DNA of 64,000 nucleotides from SVFI01 sp964519385 (GCA_964519385.1 CAZFLR010000006.1:39052-103051); one strand, 5' to 3'. Positions 52,328 through 62,453 are shown, counted from the stretch's first letter. Translations and numbers: made by a program. Notes: generated by a model not told the origin, from the sequence alone.

Positions 52328-53128
52328 TCAGCCACAGATTTTTTTCTCGGTCAGATGAAGGATTTCATACAGCGCGATGGCTATCAGACATAGGATAAGG
52401 ATACAGAGAATAAGCCAATCAAGCTTAAACACCTGGCTGGCATATATGATAAGATATCCGAGTCCCTGTTTTGCCGCAAGAAATTCTCCAATCATGACAC
52501 CGACAAGTGCGAGTCCGATATTAACCTTCATGTTGCTGATAATCGTAGGCACCGAGGAGGGTAGAATTACCTTTGTAAAAACCTGATGTTTTTTGCCGCC
52601 CAGAATGTAGATAAGCCTCTGCTTATCCGAATCCGTATTTTGAAAGCAGGTATAGAGATTTATGATACATCCAAACAGCGCGACTGAAATGCCTGCAATG
52701 ATGATGGTTTTCATTCCGGTGCCGAGCCATACAATGATAAGTGGTGCCAGAGCAGACTTTGGGAGGGAATTTAAAATCACCAGTACGGGTTCAAGAACCT
52801 TGGCCGCATATTCGTAACGCCACAGTAGGGAAGCTGTCACAACCGAAATCAGCATGATAAAACAGAAGCTTAAAAGAGTTTCGAGCAGACTGATTCCTAT
52901 ATGATGAAATAATCCCTGTTCCCGGCTCATGGAAAGAAAACAATTCCAAAGCCTTGTCGGAGAGCTGAAAAAAAACGAGTCAATCAGCTCAAAACGCGAG
53001 GAAAATTCCCATAAAAATAAAAAGCTAAGCAAAAGCAGAACTCTCACAACCTGAATAATCCGTTTCTTTCGCCTTTGTCTGTGCAGATATTGCATCTGCC
53101 GGTCGGAAATCTGAGAAGATTTTGTCAT
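52328..53128 (-). CDS. ABC transporter permease (SsuC/TauC/ThiX type)
   Basis: A 266-residue inner-membrane protein with about six membrane segments and the permease EAA loop GEFLAAKQGLGYLI near the C-terminus. The family imports small organic anions or vitamin precursors (sulfonates, nitrate, pyrimidine precursors). The ATG at 53128 overlaps the upstream stop (ATGA). No substrate-binding protein is encoded next to it, so the cargo cannot be named. Confidence 0.9.
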   Translation of the reverse strand: MTKSSQISDRQMQYLHRQRRKKRIIQVVRVLLLLSFLFLWEFSSRFELIDSFFFSSPTRLWNCFLSMSREQGLFHHIGISLLETLLSFCFIMLISVVTASLLWRYEYAAKVLEPVLVILNSLPKSALAPLIIVWLGTGMKTIIIAGISVALFGCIINLYTCFQNTDSDKQRLIYILGGKKHQVFTKVILPSSVPTIISNMKVNIGLALVGVMIGEFLAAKQGLGYLIIYASQVFKLDWLILCILILCLIAIALYEILHLTEKKICG

Positions 53129-53886
53129 GTAGCGTTCAACTCCTTCCATATTGCATTAAAATATTCTCCAAATTCTTTTGTGTTTCTGATTTCAAGAGGT
53201 TTGAGATTTTTACTGCGAAACGGCAGAAGAAATTCTTTTTTTATAGTTGTCGGCCTGCGGGAAAGGACAAGTATCCTCGATGAAAGACTAATGGCTTCCC
53301 CGATATCGTGAGTGACAAGAACAGCCGTTTTTCCTTCGTTGTAAATAATCTGTCCGATATCATCTGCTGCATTCAGGCGGCTCTGGTAATCCAGAGAACT
53401 GAAGGGCTCATCAAGATACAGAAGCTCCGGTTTCATTGCGAGGGTACGGATTATGGCAGCTCTCTGACGCATTCCGCCGGAAAGCTCAGACGGTTTTTTG
53501 TGTATAAACCCTGTCAATCCGTAACGGCTGACAAGATCGTGTAAGTATTCTTCACATTCCGGAGTCAGACATTGATTGATTTTCGGACCGATGCATATGT
53601 TTTTCCAGATATCATACCATTCAAACAGATGATCCTGCTGTAACATATATCCGAATGAATTTTTTGCATCTTTGTCAACATGTAAATGAATATAGCCCTC
53701 TTCCGGGGTGAGCATGTTTGTCAAAAGATTTAAAAGAGTAGACTTTCCGCATCCGCTCGGACCTACGATGGAGACAAATTCGCCTTTGCGGATGTCGAAA
53801 TTCATGTTTGTGATTACCGGAATTTCTCCTTTGGGCGTGTGATAAGAGAACGACAAGTCTTTACATTCTAACAGTAGTTCTGACAT
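53125..53886 (-). CDS. ABC transporter ATPase (SsuB/TauB/ThiZ type)
   Basis: A 253-residue ATPase that powers the adjacent permease. Walker A is GPSGCGKST, the Q-loop is YMLQQDHLFEW, the signature is LSGGMRQRAAIIRTLA, Walker B is LLYLDEPFSSLD and the His-switch is VLVTHDIGEA. The gene runs away from argH, and its stop overlaps the permease start by 4 bases. The pair lacks a nearby binding protein. Confidence 0.93.
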   Translation of the reverse strand: MSELLLECKDLSFSYHTPKGEIPVITNMNFDIRKGEFVSIVGPSGCGKSTLLNLLTNMLTPEEGYIHLHVDKDAKNSFGYMLQQDHLFEWYDIWKNICIGPKINQCLTPECEEYLHDLVSRYGLTGFIHKKPSELSGGMRQRAAIIRTLAMKPELLYLDEPFSSLDYQSRLNAADDIGQIIYNEGKTAVLVTHDIGEAISLSSRILVLSRRPTTIKKEFLLPFRSKNLKPLEIRNTKEFGEYFNAIWKELNAT

Positions 53887-53967
53887 ATTCTGTCTCGATT
53901 CTTTTTTATTATCATATGAAAAATCCCTTTATTCCGTGTAGAAAAGCAAGGATTCTGTGAGATTTTC

Positions 53968-53996
53968 TTGAACTTAAAGACGCTTTATGGTAATAT
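53968..53996 (+). promoter_or_regulatory. Sigma-A promoter for argH
   Basis: TTGAAC at 53968-53973, a 17-base spacer and TAATAT at 53991-53996, about 36 bases before the ATG. The 145-base region between the two divergent genes otherwise shows no recognisable element. Confidence 0.78.
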
Positions 53997-54031
53997 CAAA
54001 TTTAGATTTAATATGATGGAGGTAGTTTGAT

Positions 54032-55411
54032 ATGGCTCAGTTATGGGGCGGTCGTTTTACAAAGGATACCGACCGTTTAGTATATAATTTTAATGCATCC
54101 ATTTCATTTGACCAAAAATTTTTCCATCAGGACATAGAGGGCAGTATTGCTCATGTCGTGATGCTGGAAAAGCAGGGAATACTCACCGCGGATGAAAAGG
54201 ATAAGATTGTGAAGGGGCTGACCTTAATCCGGGAGGATGTGGATGCAGGAAAGCTTGAAATTACAGAGGAATATGAGGATATACACAGCTTTGTTGAGGC
54301 TAATCTGATTGAACGCATCGGCGATGCAGGGAAAAAGCTTCATACAGGGCGCAGCCGTAATGACCAGGTTGCCCTGGACATGCGTCTTTATACAAGGGAC
54401 GAGGTTACGGCAGTGGATGATTTACTGAAAGAGCTTCTCACGGTACTTCTGGATATTATGAAGGACAATACGGAAACCTACATGCCGGGATTTACACATC
54501 TGCAAAAAGCACAGCCGATTACACTGGCACATCATTTGAGTGCTTATTTTGAAATGTTCAGACGTGACCGGAGCAGAATGAAGGATATCTATAAACGCAT
54601 GAATTACTGTCCGCTCGGAAGCGGGGCTCTTGCCGGAACGACTTATCCGCTCGACCGCGAATATACAGCCTCCCTTCTCGGCTTTGAAGGTCCTACCTTA
54701 AACAGTATGGATTCAGTTTCTGACCGTGATTATATCATTGAATTTCTTTCTGCTTTGTCAACGGTCATGATGCACCTGAGCCGCTTCTGCGAGGAAATCA
54801 TCATCTGGAATTCCAATGAATATCAGTTCGTTGAAATTGATGATGCCTATTCTACAGGAAGTAGTATTATGCCTCAGAAGAAAAATCCGGACATTGCAGA
54901 ACTGGTCAGAGGAAAGACAGGGCGCGTTTACGGGGCTCTGATGTCAATTCTTACAACCATGAAAGGGCTTCCTCTTGCATATAATAAAGATATGCAGGAA
55001 GATAAGGAGCTCACCTTTGATGCCATCGATACGGTTAAGGGTTGTCTGGCTCTTTTTACAGGTATGATCCGCACGATGAAGTTTAATAAGCAGATTATGG
55101 CAGAGAGTGCGATGAACGGCTTTACGAACGCAACAGATGCAGCAGATTATCTGGTGAACCATGGAGTTCCGTTCCGCGATGCACACAGCATCATAGGAAA
55201 GCTTGTGCTTACCTGCATTGATAAAAACAAAGCCATACACGAAATGTCCATAGAAGAGCTCAAGGAAATCAGCGATGTGTTTGAATCCGATATTTATGAT
55301 GCGGTTTCGCTGAAGACCTGTGTTGAAAAACGACTGACAGTCGGTGCCCCGGGACCTGATGCAATGAAAAAGGTAATCTTACTCTGTGAGAATTATCTGA
55401 CGGAAGTGTAA
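54032..55411 (+). CDS. argH: Argininosuccinate lyase
   Basis: Final step of arginine synthesis: argininosuccinate to arginine and fumarate. The 459-residue homotetrameric enzyme starts MAQLWGGRF and has TGRSRNDQVALDMRLY, HLQKAQPITLAHH and the superfamily signature GSSIMPQKKNPD. All are intact. It has its own promoter; argG is not in the window. asd follows after 55 bases without a clear promoter. Confidence 0.97.
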   Translation: MAQLWGGRFTKDTDRLVYNFNASISFDQKFFHQDIEGSIAHVVMLEKQGILTADEKDKIVKGLTLIREDVDAGKLEITEEYEDIHSFVEANLIERIGDAGKKLHTGRSRNDQVALDMRLYTRDEVTAVDDLLKELLTVLLDIMKDNTETYMPGFTHLQKAQPITLAHHLSAYFEMFRRDRSRMKDIYKRMNYCPLGSGALAGTTYPLDREYTASLLGFEGPTLNSMDSVSDRDYIIEFLSALSTVMMHLSRFCEEIIIWNSNEYQFVEIDDAYSTGSSIMPQKKNPDIAELVRGKTGRVYGALMSILTTMKGLPLAYNKDMQEDKELTFDAIDTVKGCLALFTGMIRTMKFNKQIMAESAMNGFTNATDAADYLVNHGVPFRDAHSIIGKLVLTCIDKNKAIHEMSIEELKEISDVFESDIYDAVSLKTCVEKRLTVGAPGPDAMKKVILLCENYLTEV

Positions 55412-55466
55412 ATCTGCCGGCCCGCCCGGTCAGAAATAGAAAAACTATACGAGGAGAGAAGAAAAA

Positions 55467-56552
55467 ATGAGTGAAAAATTAAAAGTAGGTATTTTAGGCG
55501 GAACAGGTATGGTAGGACAGAGATTTATTTCTCTCTTAGAAAACCATCCGTGGTTTGAAGTGACAACAATCGCAGCAAGCCCACGTTCAGCCGGCAAAAC
55601 ATATGAGGAAGCTGTCGGCGGAAGATGGAAAATGACAACTCCGATGCCGGAAGCAGTAAAGAATATCGTTGTTATGAATGTAAACGAGGTAGAAGCAGTT
55701 GCTTCTCAGGTTGATTTTGTTTTTTCGGCAGTTGATATGACAAAAGAAGAAATCAAAGCCATCGAAGAAGAGTACGCTAAGACAGAAACACCGGTTGTTT
55801 CCAACAACTCCGCACACAGATGGACACCGGATGTACCGATGATTGTTCCTGAGATTAACGCTTCACATACAGATGTCATCGAAGCACAGAAAAAGCGTCT
55901 CGGCACAACCAGAGGATTTATTGCGGTAAAACCAAACTGCTCCATCCAGAGCTATGCTCCGGTATTATATGCATGGAGAGAATTTGAGCCGTATGAAGTA
56001 GTGGCTACAACCTATCAGGCAATCTCCGGTGCGGGAAAAACCTTCAAGGAATGGCCGGAAATGGTAGAAAATATTATTCCGTTCATCGGTGGCGAAGAGG
56101 AAAAGAGTGAAAAAGAACCGCTTCGTGTATTCGGAAAAGTAGAAAACGGCGAAATCGTATGTGCACAGGAGCCGAAAATCACATGCCAGTGTATCCGTGT
56201 TCCGGTTTTAAACGGTCATACAGCCGCTGTATTTGTTAAATTCAGAAAAAATCCGACCAAGGAACAGCTCATCGAAAAGCTTGAAAGCTTCAGCTCAGTT
56301 CCTCAGGAGCTTGCCCTTCCGTCAGCACCGAAACAGTTTATGCGCTATATGACAGAAGACAACAGACCACAGGTACAGCTTGATGTTAATTACGAGAACG
56401 GAATGGGTATTTCTATCGGTCGTATCCGTGAAGACAGCATCTATGATTATAAATTTGTAGGTCTTTCACACAACACAGTACGTGGTGCTGCCGGCGGCGC
56501 AGTTCTTTGTGCAGAGCTGTTAAAGGCAAAGGGCTTCATCACAAAAAAATAA
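55467..56552 (+). CDS. asd: Aspartate-semialdehyde dehydrogenase
   Basis: Reduces aspartyl phosphate to the semialdehyde, the branch point to lysine, methionine and threonine. The 361-residue protein has the NADP-binding VGILGGTGMVGQRF and catalytic C158 in VKPNCSIQ. It belongs to the longer archaeal/fungal-like branch of the family (HNTVRGAAGGAVLCAELL) rather than the short Bacillus form. It may be co-transcribed with argH. Confidence 0.95.
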   Translation: MSEKLKVGILGGTGMVGQRFISLLENHPWFEVTTIAASPRSAGKTYEEAVGGRWKMTTPMPEAVKNIVVMNVNEVEAVASQVDFVFSAVDMTKEEIKAIEEEYAKTETPVVSNNSAHRWTPDVPMIVPEINASHTDVIEAQKKRLGTTRGFIAVKPNCSIQSYAPVLYAWREFEPYEVVATTYQAISGAGKTFKEWPEMVENIIPFIGGEEEKSEKEPLRVFGKVENGEIVCAQEPKITCQCIRVPVLNGHTAAVFVKFRKNPTKEQLIEKLESFSSVPQELALPSAPKQFMRYMTEDNRPQVQLDVNYENGMGISIGRIREDSIYDYKFVGLSHNTVRGAAGGAVLCAELLKAKGFITKK

Positions 56553-56584
56553 AATCGAAATGATATAAACAGGAGTGCTTTGTC

Positions 56585-58303
56585 ATGGATGAAATGCATT
56601 ACCAGATAGATTTGTTAAAAGCGACGAATGAAAAATTATTAGGCAGTGATAAGATGTTCCGCATGATTTGCGGGACATCTTCTAATGCCTTTTTATTTTA
56701 CAGCTTTAAGGACAACCGATTTGAAACACTCGGCTCGTGGGAACAGTATTTTGATTTCCCTGTCAGATCTATCGCAGACTTACAGAATATCTTAAACTGC
56801 GTGAAGGGAAGTTTTTCTTCCGTACTTGAATCCGCGCTGTATTGCGAACGTTCCGGTGCAGAAAACGCATCTGCGGAATGTGAACTTGCCGAGGGCGGTA
56901 AATGGGTTGAATTTGAGGTTACGGTTTCCTATAACAAGGACAGTGCTCCGAGTGAGAAAATCATCCGCATAAGAGATATCACAAAAACAAAAAAACAGAC
57001 AGAAGATTTGAAATACATGGCCTACTATGATTCGTTGACCGGTTTGTACAACAGAAATTACTTTGTCAGACTCCTCAGCGAGTGGATACGGAAAGCCCAG
57101 GAGGAATACACCAAGGTTTCCGTACTTTGTATAAAGCTGGATGAATTCCGGAAAATCAACGAATCCATGGGAATTTTATCCGGAGATGAGCTTCTTCAGG
57201 CATTTGGATTGTTCCTGAAAGATTTCTCCGGTGAGGATGTCATTATTTCACATTTTTACGAGGATATATATTACATTGCTTTATACAATCCGTATGGTCC
57301 GAACAGCGTGGACAGTATGTTCCGAAAAATCTGCCTGCGCATTGATGAGCCTTTTGTATTATCTGCTTCTTCAGAGGTGAAGAGTACCGTCAGTGTTGGC
57401 ATAGCCGAATATCCGGAGGCGGGTAAAAATTCGCTGGATCTTATAAATTGTGCTGAAATTGTCATGTATCAGAAGCGTGAGAGCGGAAGAAACAGCATTG
57501 CATATTTTGAAACTCCGATGCTCACTGATTACATTGAAAATATACAGTTGGAAAATGAATTGAAATCAGCGGTGGATACAGGTGCCTTTGAGCTGTATTA
57601 CCAGCCACAATTTGATGCTGTTTCCAAGAAACTGCGCGGTGTCGAGGCCCTGCTTCGCTGGCGCAATCAAAAAGGCAAGATGATAAGCCCGAGCGTCTTC
57701 ATTCCGATTGCAGAGAAAGACGGAATGATTGTACAGATTGGTAACTGGGTGCTTGAAGAGGGAATTCGTTCCTATAAACAGTGGTATGACAAATATAAAT
57801 ATCCGATGGTGCTTTCCCTCAATATTTCCGCAATTCAGTATAAGCGCAAGGACTTCGTGCATACCCTTCTTACACTGATTGAAAAATATGAGATTGATCC
57901 AAAGCTGATAGAACTGGAAATCACGGAAAGTGTACTGATTGATGACTTTGATACCGTTGTCGATAAGCTTCACACTTTGAAAGAATACGGAATTAAAATA
58001 TCTCTGGATGATTTCGGAACCGGATTTTCATCGCTTTCATATCTGAAGGGATTGCCGATAGATACGCTCAAGATTGACAAAACCTTTATTGATACGGTAA
58101 TTGATGATTCCTCTACCAGAGTAATTACGGAATCCATCATTGCCATGGTGAAAAAGCTTGGCTGTGAAACTGTTGCCGAGGGAGTAGAAACGCAGGAACA
58201 ACTGGAATATCTGCAGGGAGTAAACTGTGACAATATTCAGGGCTTCCTTCTCGGAAAACCAATGCCTGCGACCGAAATCGACAATCTGCTCTCAGCCGTT
58301 TAA
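56585..58303 (+). CDS. GGDEF-EAL protein with degenerate GGDEF; probable cyclic di-GMP phosphodiesterase
   Basis: A 572-residue cytosolic protein. Residues about 20-135 look like a PAS domain. The GGDEF domain (about 145-300) keeps the DSLTGLYNRNYF entry but its active-site loop reads FYEDI at 224-228, so it should not make c-di-GMP. The EAL domain (about 315-565) is intact: EAL at 354-356, NISAIQYK, ELEITES, LDDFGTGFSSLSYLKGLPID and the AEGVET loop. It should hydrolyse c-di-GMP, perhaps gated by GTP binding to the dead domain. It lies 20 bases upstream of the ATPase gene. Confidence 0.92.
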   Translation: MDEMHYQIDLLKATNEKLLGSDKMFRMICGTSSNAFLFYSFKDNRFETLGSWEQYFDFPVRSIADLQNILNCVKGSFSSVLESALYCERSGAENASAECELAEGGKWVEFEVTVSYNKDSAPSEKIIRIRDITKTKKQTEDLKYMAYYDSLTGLYNRNYFVRLLSEWIRKAQEEYTKVSVLCIKLDEFRKINESMGILSGDELLQAFGLFLKDFSGEDVIISHFYEDIYYIALYNPYGPNSVDSMFRKICLRIDEPFVLSASSEVKSTVSVGIAEYPEAGKNSLDLINCAEIVMYQKRESGRNSIAYFETPMLTDYIENIQLENELKSAVDTGAFELYYQPQFDAVSKKLRGVEALLRWRNQKGKMISPSVFIPIAEKDGMIVQIGNWVLEEGIRSYKQWYDKYKYPMVLSLNISAIQYKRKDFVHTLLTLIEKYEIDPKLIELEITESVLIDDFDTVVDKLHTLKEYGIKISLDDFGTGFSSLSYLKGLPIDTLKIDKTFIDTVIDDSSTRVITESIIAMVKKLGCETVAEGVETQEQLEYLQGVNCDNIQGFLLGKPMPATEIDNLLSAV

Positions 58304-58323
58304 ATGTAGATGTGGGGACTTTT

Positions 58324-59694
58324 ATGTTATTGGGAAGAACAAATGAACTACAATATCTGAATACTGTTTATGAAAATGCAGGCAGTCGGATCGTAGTAGT
58401 CTACGGACAGAAAAATGTAGGAAAAACAACCCTTTTAAACGAATTTGTTTCCGGAAAAGATGCTTTTTTCTACACGGCCGTTCCTGCCAGTACACGTCAG
58501 CAGCAGTTTATGCTCAGGAAAAAGCTCGCAGGACAATACGGGGAAATATCCGAATATCCGGATTATGATGAGATTTTTTCAACAATCCAGGCTGCTTCTT
58601 CGATAAAATCAAAAAAAGTATATATATTTGACGAGTGGGAGCATATGATTAAGACGGATACCTCCTTTATGGATGCTTTAATCCGCTTGAATCGTCACGC
58701 TTACAGTGAAAATGATTCGCTTGTAATCCTGTGCAGCTCCTCCATCGGATTTATAGAGAACGGTCTTGTTTCCAAAATAGGGAAATCAGCACTGGATATT
58801 TCAGGCTTTCTTAAAATAAAAGAGCTTAAGTTTGTTGATATCATCCGTTATTTTCCGGGATATTCCATATCAGACTGTGTAAAAATATATTCCATTCTCG
58901 GTGGTTTTCCGGGACTTTGGCAATATTTTAATCCGCAACTTTCCGTCGAAGAAAATGTTTGTAAAAACATATTAAAAAAAGACTGCTTCCTTTTTGAGGA
59001 AGGCGGACGGATTGTAAAAGACGAACTCAGGGAGACTACCGTCTATGATACGATTTTGTCGGCTCTTGCACAGGGGATGGAAAAGCTGAATCTTCTGCAT
59101 TCACATACCGGATTCTCGAGAGCGAAGATCAGCGTATATCTGAAAAATCTCATGGAACTCGAAATCACGGAAAAAGTTTTTTCCATGGATACGCCCGGCA
59201 GAAGCAGTCAGAAAAAAGGTGTTTATCGAATTTCAAATGCCTATGTTCATTTTTGGTTTAAATATATCTATTCCAATTATACGGATGCACTCCATATGAC
59301 TCCGGAAGCTTTCTACGATAAATATATACGTCATGACTTGAATAACTATTGTGACGCGTATTTTTCAAAAATCTGCCGTGAATACATGACCTTGTCCGCC
59401 ACAAAGGGAGGACTTGCGATTAACCCCGAAAAATACGGAAGCTTTGAGGGGAAGGAGGGGTGTATTGACTATATTGGTCAGGACAGTGAGGGCGCGACGG
59501 TTACAGCCTTTTGTTCTTATTCTGCCCCTGTGCTTACTTACGAAACCTATAAACAGTATTTATATATTCTTAAGCAGGCGAAGCTGAAGCCCGTGCAGAT
59601 TTATCTGTTCAGTGGCGGAAGCTTTGATGAAGAACTTACCCGTGAAGCCGGGGAAACCGGAAATTTAATTTTGTTAGAAATGGATGATTTGTAA
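58324..59694 (+). CDS. P-loop ATPase (archaeal ATPase/DUF234 type)
   Basis: A 456-residue protein. Walker A is GQKNVGKT at residues 28-35, Walker B-like VYIFDEWEHM follows, then a winged-helix segment (HTGFSRAKISVYLKNLMELEIT) and a C-terminal nuclease-like domain of the DUF234 type (with VTAFCSYSAPVLTYETYKQY). Family members are often linked to mobile or defence functions, but that cannot be decided here. ATG 58324 is preferred over GTG 58312 since GGGG lies 6 bases upstream. It directly precedes topB (3 bases). Confidence 0.85.
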   Translation: MLLGRTNELQYLNTVYENAGSRIVVVYGQKNVGKTTLLNEFVSGKDAFFYTAVPASTRQQQFMLRKKLAGQYGEISEYPDYDEIFSTIQAASSIKSKKVYIFDEWEHMIKTDTSFMDALIRLNRHAYSENDSLVILCSSSIGFIENGLVSKIGKSALDISGFLKIKELKFVDIIRYFPGYSISDCVKIYSILGGFPGLWQYFNPQLSVEENVCKNILKKDCFLFEEGGRIVKDELRETTVYDTILSALAQGMEKLNLLHSHTGFSRAKISVYLKNLMELEITEKVFSMDTPGRSSQKKGVYRISNAYVHFWFKYIYSNYTDALHMTPEAFYDKYIRHDLNNYCDAYFSKICREYMTLSATKGGLAINPEKYGSFEGKEGCIDYIGQDSEGATVTAFCSYSAPVLTYETYKQYLYILKQAKLKPVQIYLFSGGSFDEELTREAGETGNLILLEMDDL

Positions 59695-59697
59695 TCT

Positions 59698-61758
59698 ATG
59701 GGAAAAAGTGTATATATCGCCGAGAAACCCAGTGTTGCCCGTGAATTTGCCAAAGCTCTCAAAACAGAGATGAAGTCAAGGGACGGATACCTGGAATCGG
59801 AGGAAGCAATCGTCACATGGTGTGTCGGTCATCTAGTTACAATGAGTTATCCTGAAGCTTATGATGAAAAATGGAAACGCTGGACAATCGAACCGCTTCC
59901 GTTTCTCCCGAAGGAATTTAAATACGAGGTCATCGACTCCGTAAAAAAACAGTTTCAGATTGTCAGCGGTATTTTAAACCGCCCGGATGTGGATGTTATC
60001 TATGTCTGCACCGACTCGGGACGTGAGGGAGAGTACATATACCGTCTGGTCGAAATGCAGGCGAATGTAACGGGAAAGCAGCGCAGACGCGTCTGGATTG
60101 ATTCACAGACCGAGGAGGAGATTCTGCGCGGAATCCGGGAGGCAAAAGATTTGTCCGAGTACGATAACCTTTGCAGCAGCGCGTATCTGAGAGCCAAAGA
60201 GGATTACCTGATGGGAATCAATTTTTCGCGTGTTCTCACCCTCAAATACGGCTACAACATCAAGAATTTTCTCAACGAAGACCGGGTCGTTATCTCCGTT
60301 GGACGTGTTATGACCTGTGTCCTCGGGATGGTGGTAAACAGAGAACGCGAAATCCGGAATTTTGAAAAAACACCATTTTACAGGGTGATTGCAGACGCGA
60401 AAATCGGCACAAAAAAAATAGAAGCCGAATGGAAGGCAGTGAAGGGCTCACGGTATTTTGAATCGCCGCTTTTATACAAGGAAAACGGCTTTAAGGAAAA
60501 AGAGAGTGCCACCGGTCTCATCTCAGAACTCTCCGCCAATCCGCCGCTGAATCTGAGAGTAAAAAAAGCAGAGCGGAAAAAAGAAGTAAAAAATCCGCCG
60601 CTTCTGTTTAATCTTGCAGAACTGCAGAACGAATGCGCAAAGCTTTTTAAGATAAGCCCTGACCAGACACTTCAGATTGTTCAGGAGCTATATGAGAAGA
60701 AGCTTACAACTTATCCGAGAACAGATGCGAGAGTCTTATCAACCGCCGTTGCAAAGGAAATTACCAAAAACATACAGGGCTTATCGGCAATTCCGACAGT
60801 GGCACCTTATGTAAAATACATACTCGAAAAGAAAACCTACGAAGGGATTGCAAAGACAAAATATGTAAATGACAAGCTGATTACGGATCACTATGCAATC
60901 ATTCCGACGGGGCAGGGACTGGCTGCGCTTCAGAGCCTGCATCCGACCTCGGCAAAGGTCTATGAAGTGATTGTCAGACGTTTTCTCGGCATCTTCTGTC
61001 CGCCGGCCGTCTACCAGAAAGTTGCCCTGACACTCTCAGGGGATATGGAAAGCTTTTTTGCAAACTTCAAGGTTCTTTCTTCTGCCGGCTATCAAGAGCT
61101 TTTAAACTACAGCTTTTCAAAGAAAACGCATGGGAAGGCACCGGACGGTGAAACGGAGGAGCCGGAAAACCGGGAGGAATCTGCCGAAGATACAACCTGC
61201 GATGAGAATTTTTTAAACATACTTTCAAGTTTGAAAAAAGATGATATAATACAGGTAAATGAGTACGTGATTAAAGAGGGCGAGACCTCTCCGCCGAAGC
61301 GTTATAATTCGGGTTCTATGATTCTTGCCATGGAAAATGCCGGACAGCTCATAGAGGACGAAGAGCTCCGAGCTCAGATTAAAGGAAGCGGAATCGGCAC
61401 CTCGGCAACGCGTGCGGAAATTCTCAAAAAACTTGTCGGAAACAAGTATCTGGCACTGAACAAAAAAACACAGATTATTACGCCGACTTTACTTGGCGAA
61501 ACCATTTATGACGTGGTGGACTGTTCTATCAAATCATTGCTGGACCCGAAATTGACAGCAAGCTGGGAAAAGGGGCTTACTCAGGTGGCAGAGGGAACGA
61601 TTACGCCGGAGGAATATATGGATAAACTGGAAGGCTTTATCATGAGGCGGACAAGGTATGTCCAGAGCACCAATCATCAAAGTACGCTGACGCGTAAGTT
61701 TTATGAGGCTTCGCGTTTTTATAAACAACCTGCAAAAAATAAGAAAAACGGAGGGTAA
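59698..61758 (+). CDS. topB: DNA topoisomerase III
   Basis: A type IA topoisomerase that decatenates and relaxes DNA. The 686-residue protein has the Toprim motif VYIAEKPSVAREFAKAL, then DSGREGEYIYRLVE, the active Tyr 339 in TTYPRTDARVL and GIGTSATRAEILKKL near the end. No C-terminal zinc-ribbon domains are visible, consistent with topoisomerase III. It lies 3 bases after the ATPase gene and 5 before the beta-helix transferase gene. Confidence 0.95.
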   Translation: MGKSVYIAEKPSVAREFAKALKTEMKSRDGYLESEEAIVTWCVGHLVTMSYPEAYDEKWKRWTIEPLPFLPKEFKYEVIDSVKKQFQIVSGILNRPDVDVIYVCTDSGREGEYIYRLVEMQANVTGKQRRRVWIDSQTEEEILRGIREAKDLSEYDNLCSSAYLRAKEDYLMGINFSRVLTLKYGYNIKNFLNEDRVVISVGRVMTCVLGMVVNREREIRNFEKTPFYRVIADAKIGTKKIEAEWKAVKGSRYFESPLLYKENGFKEKESATGLISELSANPPLNLRVKKAERKKEVKNPPLLFNLAELQNECAKLFKISPDQTLQIVQELYEKKLTTYPRTDARVLSTAVAKEITKNIQGLSAIPTVAPYVKYILEKKTYEGIAKTKYVNDKLITDHYAIIPTGQGLAALQSLHPTSAKVYEVIVRRFLGIFCPPAVYQKVALTLSGDMESFFANFKVLSSAGYQELLNYSFSKKTHGKAPDGETEEPENREESAEDTTCDENFLNILSSLKKDDIIQVNEYVIKEGETSPPKRYNSGSMILAMENAGQLIEDEELRAQIKGSGIGTSATRAEILKKLVGNKYLALNKKTQIITPTLLGETIYDVVDCSIKSLLDPKLTASWEKGLTQVAEGTITPEEYMDKLEGFIMRRTRYVQSTNHQSTLTRKFYEASRFYKQPAKNKKNGG

Positions 61759-61763
61759 ATTTT

Positions 61764-62453
61764 ATGGAGTTATTTAAAGTAGCAAAGTATCTTGATGTAG
61801 AACACACAATTGCAAAATATATGTTTGACACGGTAGACAATCCGTGGGAGGTTCTTCCGCAGATAAAATCTTTTATAGAGCAGCTCGGTCCGATGCTTCC
61901 TTCGGAAGAGTATGAACAGCGCGGAGAAAATGTATGGGTTTCCAAATCCGCAGTCATTGCGCCGACTGCATACATCGGAGGTCCGTGTATCATTGATGCC
62001 GGAACGGAAGTGCGTCACTGTGCATTCATCCGAGGAAGTGCCGTAATCGGTAAAAACTGTGTAATCGGCAACTCTACGGAAGTAAAAAACAGTATTATCT
62101 TTGACCAGGTTCAGATTCCGCATTACAACTATGTCGGAGACAGTATTCTCGGCTACAAGTCACATTTCGGAGCCGGTGCCATTACATCCAATGTCAAAAA
62201 TGACAAATCGGATGTTGAGGTGAATTTCTCCCTCGGCAGAATGAATACAAATCTTCGTAAATTCGGCGCGGTTGTTGGTGATAACGTTCAGGTTGGATGC
62301 AATACGGTTCTCAATCCGGGTACCATCATCGGACGCAATACGGATATCTATCCGCTCTGTAGTGTAAGAGGACTTATCAATTCCGACTCCATCTACAAAA
62401 CAGGCGGAAAAGTAGTGGCAAAAGTAAAAATGAAAAAAGACTCGAAATTATAA
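61764..62453 (+). CDS. Left-handed beta-helix (hexapeptide) nucleotidyl/acyltransferase-like protein
   Basis: A 229-residue protein with many hexapeptide repeats (AVIAPTAYIGGPCIIDAG, AVIGKNCVIGNS, VVGDNVQVGCNTVLNPGTIIG), the fold of LpxA- and GlmU-type transferases. The N-terminal 60 residues are helical, with DVEHTIAKYMFDTVDNPWEVL. The layout resembles the C-terminal half of sugar-phosphate nucleotidyltransferases, so a transferase for a sugar nucleotide is possible, but no catalytic residue decides it. It follows topB after 5 bases. Confidence 0.85.
   Translation: MELFKVAKYLDVEHTIAKYMFDTVDNPWEVLPQIKSFIEQLGPMLPSEEYEQRGENVWVSKSAVIAPTAYIGGPCIIDAGTEVRHCAFIRGSAVIGKNCVIGNSTEVKNSIIFDQVQIPHYNYVGDSILGYKSHFGAGAITSNVKNDKSDVEVNFSLGRMNTNLRKFGAVVGDNVQVGCNTVLNPGTIIGRNTDIYPLCSVRGLINSDSIYKTGGKVVAKVKMKKDSKL

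Noticed and set aside
53887..54031. TPP or other riboswitch before the ABC transporter genes
   Set aside because: No conserved riboswitch core sequence is visible in the 145 bases, and no leader large enough is implied.
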